Positions 10,656-22,953 of a stretch of 64,000 nt of DNA are shown here, piece after piece. The notes below the pieces were generated by a model. The model was not told the DNA's origin. It did not search any database and was given only the letters and a program-made list of their open reading frames with translations. Numbering within the stretch: the stretch's first letter is position 1; every line of letters begins with the position of its first letter. Source of the stretch: Sipunculus nudus (lineage: Eukaryota; Annelida; Sipuncula; Golfingiida; Sipunculidae). The stretch spans positions 78,470,643 through 78,534,642 of the forward strand of contig CM049307.1 in assembly GCA_026874595.1 (NCBI GenBank), given 5' to 3'. A program made the position numbers and the translations under genes.

Positions 10656-12860
10656 TATAACGAACACATATATAACATTACCGTGTTTGATGAAAACAAA
10701 ATACATTATGATGGGACAATCCAGGGGTTGTATTTGAGAAAGGTCAGAGCTTCGTTTTATTCCAGAACACCTTTATTAAAAATTGGTTTATCCGAACTTG
10801 TTAACTGAGAGAAAAATCATTTGTTTATTCAGAATCCAAATATGAGGGAATACCCAAAGCAGTTTGTTTAAAGACCGTATAATTCTAAACAATTTTATGC
10901 AGTTTTTATTAGTGATACATAATGCTGATTAATTTAATGCAAGGTGAGAAACCCCGGCTACTTATCCCTGGAATTACATACGATACCAACTGGATCTGAT
11001 TATTCCAGGGTCACGTTGAATGATTTTGTAAATAACATTCTATATTACTTACATTAACGGGAACAGTTAATAAATATCAAAGTAAGCGTTTATTGTTGGC
11101 TAGTTTTATGTATTTTTATCTGTCAGTATCTGACGTCCAGTACTTTGCAACAGGTAGGCAATTTTAATTCCTGGTGCATTCTCATCGGAAACTGAAGAAA
11201 ACCGGAATCCCCAGAGCTATTCGTATAAACGATGTTTAAATGTATTCGTGTCTGGTTAACTCCGTAAGTGATTTTAAGACCTCCAACTTTATGTGTGCCT
11301 TAACGGAATTTTCCATTCACAAGCACGTTTTATGGTTGTTTCACACGCTTACACCGCCAGGGCACACGTTCACGCACGCAGGTATGAAAACATTGTTCTT
11401 CGAAGTATCAAAGAGGCACCTTGACCTCATCTGTATGTATGAACTTTACTGAATGCCTACGATGCCCTGAGGGGAACTGTGCTTCACTAATTTCACTCTT
11501 CTAAATTGCCCCCGTGGTCAACTTTGTTCTGGTTAGATGTGTAATTATATGCGAACTTGCATTACAATAAGGTCCCGGCCATGATAAGGGGATTTTTTAT
11601 GTCATTAACTATAGTCAGAGTCAGATATAGCTTAGGATTTCAGCTTCAGGTGACTATAAACGGAAGCATTAACCTATATTACATTAAGCGGGCCTGATTG
11701 TAATTCGTGTATTGGTTAGACCACTGTCGGGGGCTCGACATTTGTGCTATTGGTGTAGCGTATTTCACACGACATGCTCATGCTGTTATTGTAAATCATA
11801 TATTTGGAATAGGCAGCCAGAACAGCTAATATTATCTACAGATAGATATGATATCATAGGCATGTAGACAGGCATGCCTTAGCGGTGCTGTCTTACAGCC
11901 AGGGCAATATAAACTATTTATGTCTGTCAATTACTTACTGGCCTCAGATATACTTACGTGATTGGTTGAAGCGTTTTTATAAAATACAACAGAGAGCTTG
12001 TCTCAGAAATACCTTGGCTGATTCTCCACAGCAATGCCTATACCGGTATTTATCTGAGTTAAGGTGGCTATTTCGTAATTTCCTGGCACCAGATATTTTT
12101 TGGTGCTATGTTACCAATCTTTATCCACTTTCATAATTTTCCACTTAACAAAGAGTTTGCATCTGAAGGACCAAAACCACAAAGCTACAAGGTCAAAGGT
12201 CAGTGAAAAAGACTTGTTTTCAGTTGGCAAATTCCTCTTCGATTTGGATAATTGAATGCAAACTTCCACGTATGAACAACTGCAGAGAAGAACTTTTTGT
12301 TCAAAATGTCAAAGTCACAGATTAAGTCGCTTGTTTTTATGAAAACACATATGTAAGTGTCATTGTCATTGTAAGTTTTTAAGCTAATTTACCATTTTAA
12401 TCATGAGGTAACTTATGAGCAGATATATTAGCTATGTTCATATATATATATATCGATACATGTATATGTGTGTGTGTGTTTTAAATTTTTAGAAAGTTCA
12501 AAATTAAATTTATAAATGTTTCTAATGTTTCCAGCATCCAAAATTATTAAAAGAGGGTGTCTAACTGGCTTGTAATAATGGATCCAAATACAACACCGTT
12601 GCGTACATTCTAGATTGGGTGGTGGTGTGTGTGTGTTTGTTAACTGTATCGGTGCACACAAAAAAATTGTTCAACACACAAACTAAATGATTTTGAGACT
12701 CATTGTCTATGCGAATAGAAAAGCCCAAGCAATCCTTTATCCAGGATCAAATACATAAACCATTTTAGATAAAATGTACATAGGAAAAATTATTGCTTAC
12801 GCACATTAGATTAACATTTTGATTATTGATTTTTTTACTAAACGTGCTTTCAGGTACAAC
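10656..12860. other. Intergenic, upstream of the SAM-HECT gene
   Basis: No gene recognised. Contains a short TA/TG microsatellite near 12,440-12,480. The 5' UTR and promoter of the gene starting at 12,861 must lie here or further upstream, but no distinct promoter is visible. Confidence 0.5.
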
Positions 12861-15800
12861 ATGACTGACAGTCTAAGTGACGACGATTTCTATGAATATC
12901 TGGAAAATGGAGGAGTAGAGAAGGACGCCATTGATCTGATGAAAAAGGAGAAAGTAAGCAATTGAGTTTACTACATGCGTATTTTAATTTTGTGTCCAGG
13001 TTCACGACCCAGCCATGGGTGAAAGATTTACATTATTAGAGTTATAATTAACGTTGGTACAGCGTCCAGCCATGCCCTCAGGGTCACTGTCTGTGTAATT
13101 AAGTCCGACTCTACATATTGTTTAAGGCTGCTGAACAACTGTTTTGTGTTGCCCCAATAAATTTTGGGTAATATTTGTCTATTACTATATTATATGTAAG
13201 TTACAAATTGAAACGCAAAACATTTAACAATTCATTAAAATAAATCAAAACGTTAAAATACATACAAAGCACAAGAATGCGCAGGTACAGTTAAATGGCT
13301 GGTAATAATACAAACGTGTGTATAAACTGATCTGTAAGAACTGCTTCATCGAATTGTAATTTTTCAATTTTTACCCAGTTTTACTCGTCCTTTAAACGAT
13401 CATTCCCTGTCTATCTTCTGTACCAAATGTCTCCAGAAAAACCACAGCTATCATCACGAAAATGTTGCAGACATGTTTCTCGAATAATGGGATGCACATG
13501 AAATAATCTTTAGTTGCTGCCTTCTGTGTCGACCAAGTTTTTGTCATTCAAATATTTTGTTTGAACTTTTCTGACCAAAGTGAGAGGGTATTAACACGAT
13601 ACGTATGCTCTTACTACTATTTATAATATATTGGTATTCTCAAGTCCATTGAATAATAATAATCTAAGCAGGGACTCTTAAATTGTATATGCAGATAGGT
13701 TTCGTTAAATATTCATATCTTCAATATATAATTTCTTGGAAATAGATATCTACAAATTATGTGCAGCATCCATTTGATATGTGGCAAAATCAGCTTAGCG
13801 TCATGACCCATAAGCCAATTGTGACCTAGGTGAGTGGATCAATTTAGTTAACAAAGCATATAAGCGAATCAATTGGAGGCTTACAAATATAATGTTACAT
13901 TATCCCTGAACTGTTAATCCTCGTATAACCCCCCCCCCCCAAAAACCCACCAGTTCAAAAGTGCAGCACACAACTAGACACGGGTGGTAGCTCCCGACGT
14001 TTTTAGCTCTATTGTGTTTCCTTCTCATTTGGTGAAAAGAATATCAATATGATCTGTAAAACAGGGATACAATCTGGTCATTCATGGCACTGATGGGTGT
14101 AAGGCACGTATTTAAAATGTAAATGACACAGCACTCCATTGTATCAATAACAACGATCCGATCTGAACAAAACTGAAACAGAACGAATAAAGGTATTTAT
14201 ACACCGTAATATACTCAAGTGTGTTCTGCACCTCTCTACACGTTGTGTGCAGCAGTAGAAACAATCTAGAATGTACGCAACGGTGTTGTATTTGGATCCA
14301 TTATTACAATATGGCTTTAGTTGTCGTAAATACTTGCTGAAAACAGTCTTTTAAAAGTTTTCACACTCATTGATACTTTTGTTTTATATTTAGAATTAAA
14401 ATAATGTTCGGTTGTGAATATTGGTGACTCTTATTATATGATCCGAAAAATAATTTTGCTTTGGACATTAATTTGTTGGTATCAAATAACGAAACTTTCA
14501 CTATTTCAGATAACTGCGACAACACTTCCACTCATGGATGATGAGTCCCTCTGCAAGTACCTCCCACTTGAGGGTGATCGGTATCTTGCGCGAAACTACG
14601 GAAAGTCTGCCATACCAAAGTCTCTCTCTGTATTGGAACGCTTGCGGTTAAAGTTCAACCAGAGAAAAAGGGATACAACAGGTGGAAGAGTAAATACAGC
14701 AGCAAACTCAAAGAATTCAACAAAGCTAACTAGGAAAATAGAAGTTGGGTGGATGGATTACGATTTCAAGTCTAACTCCTACAAGCAAGTGCGTGCTAAA
14801 TCCGGTGGAGGAACTCGAAACTCCTCTATTAACAAAAGCAGTACTCCACCTGACATTCTGACAAAAGCGAAGGAGTTGTTCTTTCCACAAAACATATCTT
14901 CGCGTGGCCCGCTCGATCAGTATGACTATTCTTTGTTGGATTTCAAACTGGACGGGCTGGAAAATGTCACAGTAGGAAGTCTGTATGAAAAGACAAATAT
15001 GCGCATTTTACGGTTCTACCTGTGCACCAAACAGAAAACAGAATATGAGACTGACTCAGACACTCTTCCAATTTTTGATTTGGACGATAAGGAAGATGAT
15101 TTGGATGATTCTGAAATAGCATTCGGACCAACAAGTGGGCCATCAGATGAAAACCCAACCCTACCACTTATCCAGGACGACCAAGATCTTCTCCAGAGTG
15201 TTCTCGAACTCAGCCATATTACAAATGAAGACCTGCCTGACTTAGATCAATGTACCCGTCCTATGACGTCAACGCCCTTAAGTCTCTATGAAAACAGAAA
15301 TATACCGAGTACTGGTAGTCAAAGTGGGTCTGAACAGGCTGACATTTGTCATGTTTCCTCTGGTGTAGCTTCGGAACCGATAACAGCGGATGAAACTTAT
15401 CCTCTAGCGGAATTAACAGGCAACTCGAACACACATTCTGTTGATGTAATAGAAGTTACAAGAGGGAATACCCTTCCAGGAATGATTGAGGCATTCAACA
15501 GAGAAGATATTTTACAAAAAACTATTCATGTGTCAGTGCTGCTTCCAAACGGCAAAAAGGAAAAGGGAGAAGATACTGGCGTCTTGACCGACTGTTTGAC
15601 CGAATTTTGGGATGAATTTTACGAGACATGTACCTTAGGGACCATGGAGAAGGTGCCCTGTCTGCGGCATGATTTTCAATAAAAACAGTGGCAGGCTACA
15701 GGTAGAATTCTCTTGTATGGATTGCAGCAGTTCAGGTTCCTGCCCACACAGATTTCGAAGGCCTACATGATGGCCACTTTCGGATATCCGCCCACGGAAG

Positions 15801-16429
15801 AGGAGCTTATCGAACCATTCCTCAATTTTGTAGGAGACGAAGAGGGACATTTCCTACGAGAATCCCTCACAAATTTTGACAGCGTGGAGACTGAAGAACT
15901 AATGGATGTTTTGGCCAGGTTTAACTGCAAGAAGATGCCAAAAAAGGATACCATGCGAAGTCTTCTCTGTGAAATTTCTCACAAACAAATGTTACAAGAG
16001 ACGATGTTCGTGTTAGACAACTGGAAATACGTTATCCAGACATCATCAATCGACCGAACGGAACTGAACAACATGTACAAAAACTCAGTGCCAACTCCTA
16101 GAAAGGTAATTAAGCGTCTGGAATTTCCATCTGTGATCAGTGCAACCGAACAACAGACGCGCGAATACCTAAAGCAGTTTATCATAGAGAGTGACGTACG
16201 CACTCTCAAGCTTCTACTTCGGTGCTGCACTGGTTTCAGTATCTTGGTGAAAAACAACGAGAAAATTAGGGTCATTTTTTCAGCTATGTCCGATTTCTCT
16301 CGTCGTCCTATCGGCCACACATGTGGGATGGTCCTAGAAATTGCTGCAGAGTATCCGAGTTATCCTGTCTTTCGGAGCGAAATGCGATCGGTTCTGGATA
16401 GAGGCATCTGGACAATGGATATTGTTTAA
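12861..16429 (+). pseudogene. SAM plus HECT-like E3 ubiquitin ligase gene with one in-frame TAA
   Basis: Exon 1 is 12,861-12,953 (MTDSLSDDDFYEYL..., donor AAA|GTAAGC); exon 2 is 14,510-16,429 (acceptor TTTCAG|ATA). Both junctions are phase 0 and the splice completes a SAM-like domain (about residues 8-65; FYEYLENGG, LMDDESLCKYLP). Then come a middle region with TVGSLYEKTNMRILRFYL, an acidic stretch (SDTLPIFDLDDKEDDLDD) and a HECT-like domain: LTDCLTEFWDEFYETCTLG, LLRCCTGFSILV, and RRPIGHTCG with the presumed catalytic Cys at 16,322-16,324. The C-terminus WTMDIV is typical of the family. TAA at 15,680-15,682 (codon 422 of about 670), where relatives as I recall them have Glu after RHDFQ, cuts off the C-lobe and catalytic Cys. 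The 248 codons after it are fully open, so the lesion is recent, polymorphic or an error. Confidence 0.85.
12954..14509 (+). other. Intron of the SAM-HECT gene
   Basis: Bounded by GTAAGC and TTTCAG. Contains a C12 run at 13,929-13,940. No nested gene seen. Confidence 0.8.
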
Positions 16430-16489
16430 ATTCAAGCAATGTGCTCGACGCGGCAGGGCATCTTCCAGTTTGGTCAACTTCTTTTTCAC

Positions 16490-17430
16490 GGAGGACATTA
16501 CCATCCTATTACCGACACGTGAAACAGGTCTATAATGCAGCTAATTATACAAGCTATCCTGTGCTGGACTGTGGTTCTGGACAGTGGACTTTTCTCCTAC
16601 ACTTCTTTTTTCATGCTCGGCGTGGCAAAGCAAATCTTTCAGTTAATCCTACTTAAAATAATTAGAATGTATATGATAATTTTTAGAATTTCTTCTTTGG
16701 ATTGTAACAAAAAGAAATGTAATTTGATCTAATGGTAAAAGATAACCAAAGCTTAACGCGTTAGAATCGTTTTGCAGCAGAGGGTTTGTTTTTTGGTCAA
16801 GTTTTTTTATGGAGGACACTAATACCTCGAAGTTTCAATTAAAGCGTTGGTTATATATTTGATTAAAGTGCATGTCATTCGTTTTGTATATCTAAAAAAA
16901 TCAACAAAAACGTAATTTTGGAGAAAACAGATGAAAATATCAAAGTAATTATCTCATCAATCGCCTTCAGTTATCATCCTGTTACCGACACGTGAAACTG
17001 GTCTATCATGCAGCATATTCTAGATGCTTTCTTGTGATTTCAGGAAGGCGGACTCTGTTAAAACTTTTTTTTCATGCTCGGTGTGGCAGAAATTATTTTC
17101 AGTAAGGCCTAGTTTAAACCATTAACATGCATAAGTTAATTTATAGAATTTGTTCTATGGTTTCTAAAAAAAGAAACTAAATTTGATCTAATGGTAAAAG
17201 ATAACCAAAGCTCAGTCCCTTCGAATCATTTCGCGGCGGGGGGGGGGGGGGGGGATTCCTGTATGGTCAAGTTTGGTTTTTTTTTATGGAGGACACTAAA
17301 ACCCTGAGGTTTTAATTCAAGCACGGATTATATATTTGATAAAAGTGCATGATAATTTATAGAATTTGTTCTACGTTTTGTAACCAAAAAAAAATTGTTA
17401 TAATGTAACCAGATAACGGAACTTGGTCAT
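16490..17430. repeat. Tandem duplication of about 470 bp, 3' of the HECT gene
   Basis: Matched pairs in order: TTACCGACACGTGAAAC (16,508 and 16,982), AATGGTAAAAGATAACCAAAG (16,731 and 17,190) and TTTATGGAGGACACTAA (16,807 and 17,283). The offset runs from 460 to 480 because of small indels. Copy 2 contains a G17 run (17,238-17,254). The duplication begins right after the stop codon and probably includes former 3' UTR. Confidence 0.8.
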
Positions 17431-17740
17431 TAGAATCATTTGTCAATTATTACGTTTGTAATCCTTTAATTAAAATAAAAAATGAATGGTAAACATTTAT
17501 CATTACATTACAGAAACTTTGCAAGATAAGTACTTTATGTATTTTATATACATTTTTCAGATGATTAATCCTTTTATTTATACTTTCAGATGTTTCATAA
17601 ATAAAGCAAAATATGTATTCCAATGGCGTTGTATCAGTTTCCTACGTTCTGTATAAATCTGAATCATTTAAAGTACAATATTCAAGTGTATTGCTACGAA
17701 AGCGTATTGATACCACCTGGTAAAAGAAAAAAATAAATAT
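17431..17740. other. Intergenic AT-rich DNA
   Basis: No gene. AATAAA at about 17,599 is a possible but distant polyadenylation signal. Confidence 0.4.
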
Positions 17741-17751
17741 TTATCACGAAT

Positions 17752-17822
17752 GTATAACATATTATCTCGTACATACGGCATACTCTCTAGTACGTACGAC
17801 ATACAATCTCGCACGTACGACT
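17752..17822. repeat. Short CGTACGTACGAC repeat
   Basis: Three diverged copies of an about 22-bp word, each centred on a self-complementary (C/G)GTACGTACG sequence: CTCGTACATACGGCATA, CTAGTACGTACGACATA and CTCGCACGTACGACTG. A related word occurs at 26,116. Confidence 0.6.
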
Positions 17823-17859
17823 GTCTAATAAGTCTAAGGGGTATGATTTTTAGACTGCA

Positions 17860-18700
17860 AAGCCAGCTGCTCGTCAAACCAGTCCAGAAATATAAGTCTG
17901 GATGTCTGCAGCATGGACGTGAATGTAGGTGGTGCCACCTGTCAAAAAATCAAGAAAGCTATTCAAGTTGTATACATATGTAAAATTGTAGGCAGATAAT
18001 TCAAACCACTGCCTGTAAATGAGTGACTTTATCCCACAGCAGACGAACAGAAGGATGCTGTGCAAAAATGGTTGCAGTTGCCGACACCAATTTTGTGTAG
18101 GATATAGAGCTATGTGAGACCTGAGATATCAGCATGGATGTCTGCAGCGTAAACATAAATGCAGGTTGCGCCACCTGCCACAAAATCCAGAAAGCTATCA
18201 AAGATGTATATACATGCCAAATTTCAGCCAGATGAGTCAAACAACTGCCAAGATATGAGTGATTTTATCCCATGGCAGACAAACAGACGGACGCTTTGCA
18301 AAAATGTTCGAGTATGATAACGAGCTATGTGAAATCTATACACATGCAAAGTTTCAGGAGGATACGTCAAACCAGTCCGGAGATATAAGCCTGGATTTCT
18401 GCAGCCTGAACGTGAATGTAGGTGGCGCCAACTGTCATAAAATCAAGAAAGCTATCCAGGATGTATACAAATGCAAAATTTCAGGTGGATAAGTCCAACC
18501 ACTGCAGAAATATGAGTGATTTTATCCCAAGGCGGATCAACAGTTGGACGCTGTGCAAAACTGGTCGCAGGAGGCGTGACAATTTTTGTGTATGTTATAA
18601 AGCTATCCAAGGGCTACATTTGTGTAAAATGTTTAGCCTGATTGATGAAACGAGTCCAAAATATGTGGGTTAATGTGTCAAAACAGACGCACACATGGAG
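17860..18700. repeat. Tandem dispersed repeat, about 245-bp unit, 3+ copies, palindromic core
   Basis: The palindrome recurs as AGGTGGTGCCACCT (17,927), AGGTTGCGCCACCT (18,163) and AGGTGGCGCCAAC (18,420). Around each are 'ggatgtctgcagc', 'aatcaagaaagctat' and 'gagtgattttatccca'. The open frames here (17,750-18,673) read the repeat and code nothing recognisable. Confidence 0.8.
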
Positions 18701-20820
18701 TCACTGGAGAGAGGAAAGGTCAGAGGTCGACGAAAAATATCTGGCACCCAATAATGACCCGATAATGATGTAAAGTTTCGGAAGAATCTGTCTATTGGTC
18801 TCAGAGTTCTATTCCGGAAACGAACGCGACGACGGCGGCGGAACCCGGTCAAAAACTTTGTTTTGGCGGATACAATTATGTTAGAGGGCTTATTTAGTGT
18901 TATGACCTTTATGAACTAGAGGTAATCCCTTTGAGATTTTATAAAAATAGATCAAAAGACATGGATGTCACCGCACACAGGCTGCTTGTTTTGTTCATAT
19001 CAATGTTTAAAGAATATGTGGGGGCCGCCAAAATAATCAAAACACATTCCACAAGGACGAGTCAGATTAGCCAGAGCTTTCCAAATGGCATTTTGCAACA
19101 AGTGTCCTTTCTCCTCACATATGCAACCTAACACCTTATGTTACATGTTCTTACAAGCCAGAAATAAATTCTTTTTTAAAAAAAAGTAGGTGAATGGGTA
19201 ACTTTAAATAATGCGTTCTCATATCTAACTATACAAGATGACCTCCTTTATACTAGGTTTCTAATATTTGAAAATGAACGGACTATATGAACTAGATCTG
19301 CTAATATGAACCTGAAAAGGCAACAACCCATTTAGAGGTGCGTATAATGTTTATGTTGAACTAAAATAATTAAAGTCAGCAATCAAAACCGTGCATTTTA
19401 ATCTGTAACAGAAGAATACGGAATTCTTATACAAGTCTCTCCTCTTCATATTTAAGACAAAAGTGGTGGTAACATCTGTTCCTCGGATCGGTCTGATTTG
19501 CGGATAATAATAAGACCTAATATGAAATTATGGTATTATTTTGTGGTTATGGTACATGTATTTCAAAATATGTTGTTGTCTGACATCTGCAGACTCAAAA
19601 TTGTCAGTATTTAGAGGGATTGCTGGACGGACATGCAAATGTATAGACGGATAACATAGATATAAATTTAAGACAACAGATGTTAACTATGCCCCTTGAA
19701 AATGTCTCTGCATGGCAACTTTCTAAATACATTTGAGTGAAATTCACGTAAATTTTTCCACTTATATATATATAGGTAATGAACAACATATATATAATAT
19801 ATATTTATATATAATGTAAGAATACGTTAAAAAATATAAAAACATTAATATGATTATCTCAAATTTCTATTTAAAATTACTGATACAAATATATTTTTTA
19901 TAAGAATCACAGTCTTGGGCCCCTTAACTCAAGGACAGAGAGTTGGAAATGGGTTTGATTGGCATTTATACTAAACTTGCTCCTTATATAATTGCTATGG
20001 ACTAGACATAAACATTTCGGATATGTCGGGCTCGTTTAATTTGTTCCCACCAAGACAGCTTATTTAACATATTAATATTCACAGGAAAGATCAAGGGAGA
20101 ACATAGAACGAAAAGTAGCCTTTCTTTGCTAAATAGAAGTGGACATCTTTGAATTAATACTGCATGTCAAAATCAGTCAAACCACCCAAAATGAAGTAAA
20201 CTATGTGTCTGGTGTTGTTAGAAAGTATACTAAAAATGCTAACGATTAGTCTGGTTTATGTCTACTGACAGTGTAGGTCATGGGGAAAGTGACGAAAATA
20301 TTTTCATCCTCATGGGGCCTTATAATGCATGCCTCATGCAGACCTAGCTTTAAAGGCACTCTGACAAACATTAATCTGGTCGTAATGTCAGGGCCGATAA
20401 AGCGCTGCCCCCCCCCCCCCACTTCCCGCATCCTATCTTCTTGAATCTTTTTAAAACTTTAATTATTTTACATGCTAAGCCCCATGACTCATTTTTATTG
20501 CCATGCCGGAAATCGAACCCGTTTTTTTGCGAGGGACATTCACACTAAATTGCAAGTTAATATTTATAAAACACAGGAAAAAACCTCCAGGAAAATTAAT
20601 CAAACAAAGTAACCTATTATGTAGGCTGTACGACATATTTATAAGACCATCTTTCTGAACCATCTTAATTATAAGGTTAATCCAAGACAAATTATATAAT
20701 TTATGATTATATGAATAATAATAATATTAAATATGAATTCGTCGACCCCAGTATCCCGAAACCCGAGGAATCGACAAACTGCAGTTGTGACGTCGTTGTA
20801 AGTCTGAACCATGTGCTCGT
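18701..20820. other. Intergenic, repeat tail then unique AT-rich DNA
   Basis: 18,701-18,860 looks like the end of a dispersed repeat (CGACGACGGCGGCGG near 18,828). A TATA-rich patch is at 19,762-19,815 and a C13 run at 20,408-20,420. No gene seen. Confidence 0.5.
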
Positions 20821-20821
20821 G

Positions 20822-20844
20822 CACACACACACACACACACACAC
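20822..20844. repeat. (CA)n microsatellite
   Basis: Eleven or so CA dinucleotides. Confidence 0.9.
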
Positions 20845-21135
20845 TCAACCAGGGCTCACAGTAATGACAGAGACAAACATATAAGATAGACGTATCTTTA
20901 ATGCGTTTACCCTTACTTACAAAAAGGTATCTACCCTAAATAGTAAAACATGAGATCTGACGAGATTCCTGGAATGGAACGAGCGCCACACGATCCGCTG
21001 CACTCTTACGTCCTTAACCAGACTGCTAGTTCTTCTGTGCTTGACTCGTGCGCCCTCACAGTGGCGTCAGTTTATCTTCCAGGGGGGGGGGGGGGGGATG
21101 ACTTGCGTGCGCGCAAACACACACACACACACATA

Positions 21136-21330
21136 TATATGGACAGTCGAGGGGTAAAACGATCGGCTCTCTCCGCTGGCGACCCGGTTTCGATCCCCGG
21201 TGAGGCTATGAGAGTGGGTTGTAGTAGCCCGTCCAAGGCTTGTGGTTTTCTCCGGGTTCTCCGGTCTCCTGCACCTCTACAGACTACCGAACGGCATCAT
21301 CCGAGCCATTGAGAGTGCCTTGATTAGTTA
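21136..21330 (+). mobile_element. tRNA-derived SINE
   Basis: GTCGAGGGGTAAAACG (about 21,145) resembles a tRNA A box, and GGTTTCGATCCC (21,186-21,197) is a near-canonical B box, at pol III promoter spacing. Downstream is a body with TTCTCCGGGTTCTCCGG (21,247-21,264), a core phrase common in animal SINEs. A CA repeat and a G16 run sit immediately upstream. The tRNA part cannot fold as an intact cloverleaf with a clear anticodon, so it is not called as a tRNA gene. Confidence 0.7.
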
Positions 21331-22392
21331 TAATGACAATTATTTGTACAATCCATGTTAAATAGATAAGTTTATATATATATATACCTTTTGGCGCCTT
21401 TGTGACACATTGCAAATATAAATGTAGTATAGATGATTCAAAGTCCATATTAGATGTTCAAACGTTTATTACATGTAATGCATTATGGCTGACAGGCTGG
21501 TCGATGGCTGCTGGTGTATGATAAGCATAAATACAGACCTGAGCGTTGCCTTTCCTGGGGACTAACTGATTCTTAATTGCGAGTCTGGTCTTAAGTAATC
21601 TCCCCCAGCAGGGAGCTGATTGGCAGGCTTAATGGTGCAGATGACCGACGCTTACATTATAGGCCTGCACTATAAATCAAGAAAGTCTGGATCTCTGTGT
21701 TTTGTGTTATCTAAATATACTTGTAAATTCGTCAACATAATGTGAAATTTCCTGTTATTGACACTGATTAAACTTCCTTATTATTGCAATAAATTTGCCA
21801 AAACTCAGATCACAACGTTAAATATTTATATGATAAATTATACATCGAGGCCTACAGGCCTAATGCGAATCTTTGCAATGGGTTATACGACCGTTATTTT
21901 CAAGTACATGTGTGACATGTATATGTACAATGCAAGTGTCAAGGCCAAGATCCCGATCGGGACCAAACGTCGATGGGTCCAAACCAGATCCCGATCGGGA
22001 TTTGGTCCGGCCTAAACCCCTAAACTTTGCGGAAAGAGAAAGAGTGAATTCCTGTCTTAACTTATCAAAGTTAAATTCATCCCAGAACTAGTTTAAGAGC
22101 ATACCTATAACCATGACATTATGTCTGAAATTACAAGTTAATAAGTTATAACAAATCTTAATTTAGATTGTTGTCAGTATTTATTTTTCTTTCTAAATCT
22201 CTTAACTTATATTTAAGTTTGAATTATTTGAGAGATTATATTTATTTGAATTTTTTTTTCAATCCTTGAATTATTAAGTTTAATTATCATTTCCAGTATT
22301 TTCTTCAGATTGTTTATTCAGTTTTTTATATAACAGTCGGTAATGTGTAGTTGATTATTGCAACATGTATGAGCATCACTGCTAGTGTAATG
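21331..22392. other. Intergenic with an orphan repeat end and paired palindromes
   Basis: AGGCCTACAGGCCTAATGCG at 21,849 is an isolated copy of the end seen at 4,188. TCCCGATCGGGA, a perfect 12-bp palindrome, occurs at 21,951 and 21,989. No gene recognised. Confidence 0.5.
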
Positions 22393-22953
22393 GGGCTGTC
22401 CCACTTAGGCGACCCTACAGGCAACTACAGGCGACCAGGCTTTCACCCCATGGTCGCCGAAAAACAGGCGACAGGACCTCCGCTACAACAATAGTCTAAG
22501 ACAAGCTACAAATGGTTGGAGACTGTCCAACGACAAGCTACGACAAGCTGCCGACAACCAGTCGCCGCGACAAAGGAAAATCACTTACGAACACACTGAC
22601 GACAAGCTACGACACCCGAATTCTTGCTACGTCCACCCGCGACAAGCTTCGACGATTCTCTACCATGTGCTATGTAAGGAGCCGGACACACGGATGGGCC
22701 TTGTTTTAAGTAACAACAGCCCGCGTCACCTGGCGACAGCCTTCGACAGCACCTACGCCAGTAGAAGACAATGGCGACAAAAATTCTGTCGCCTGAGAAT
22801 TTTGAACATGTTGAAAATCCAGAGGCGACAGCTTCGAGGTCACGCGTCTTGGGAGGACTTCTGGCAACTACCCGCGACCATACAGGCGACGACCATGAGG
22901 CGACAGCCTGGTCGCCTGTAGTCGCCTGTAGAGTCGCCTAAGTGGGACAGCCC
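22393..22953. mobile_element. 561-bp MITE/foldback with 48-bp terminal inverted repeats
   Basis: The left arm (22,393-22,440, starting GGGCTGTCCCACTTAGGCG) and right arm (22,906-22,953) are reverse complements with only two mismatches in 48 bp. The interior is filled with GGCGAC/CGACAAGCTACGACA words in both orientations. There is no transposase frame, so it is non-autonomous. Flanks TAATG and TATTG could be an imperfect 5-bp target duplication, but the superfamily is not clear. Confidence 0.9.

Noticed and set aside
11885-12136. 83-aa frame upstream of the SAM-HECT gene
   Set aside because: No recognisable domain, ordinary composition for chance frames and no sensible splice link to exon 1.
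21141-21215. Functional tRNA gene
   Set aside because: A and B boxes are present but there is no coherent cloverleaf, and a SINE body follows.
20950-21312. 120-aa frame
   Set aside because: It runs through a G16 run, a CA repeat and the SINE.
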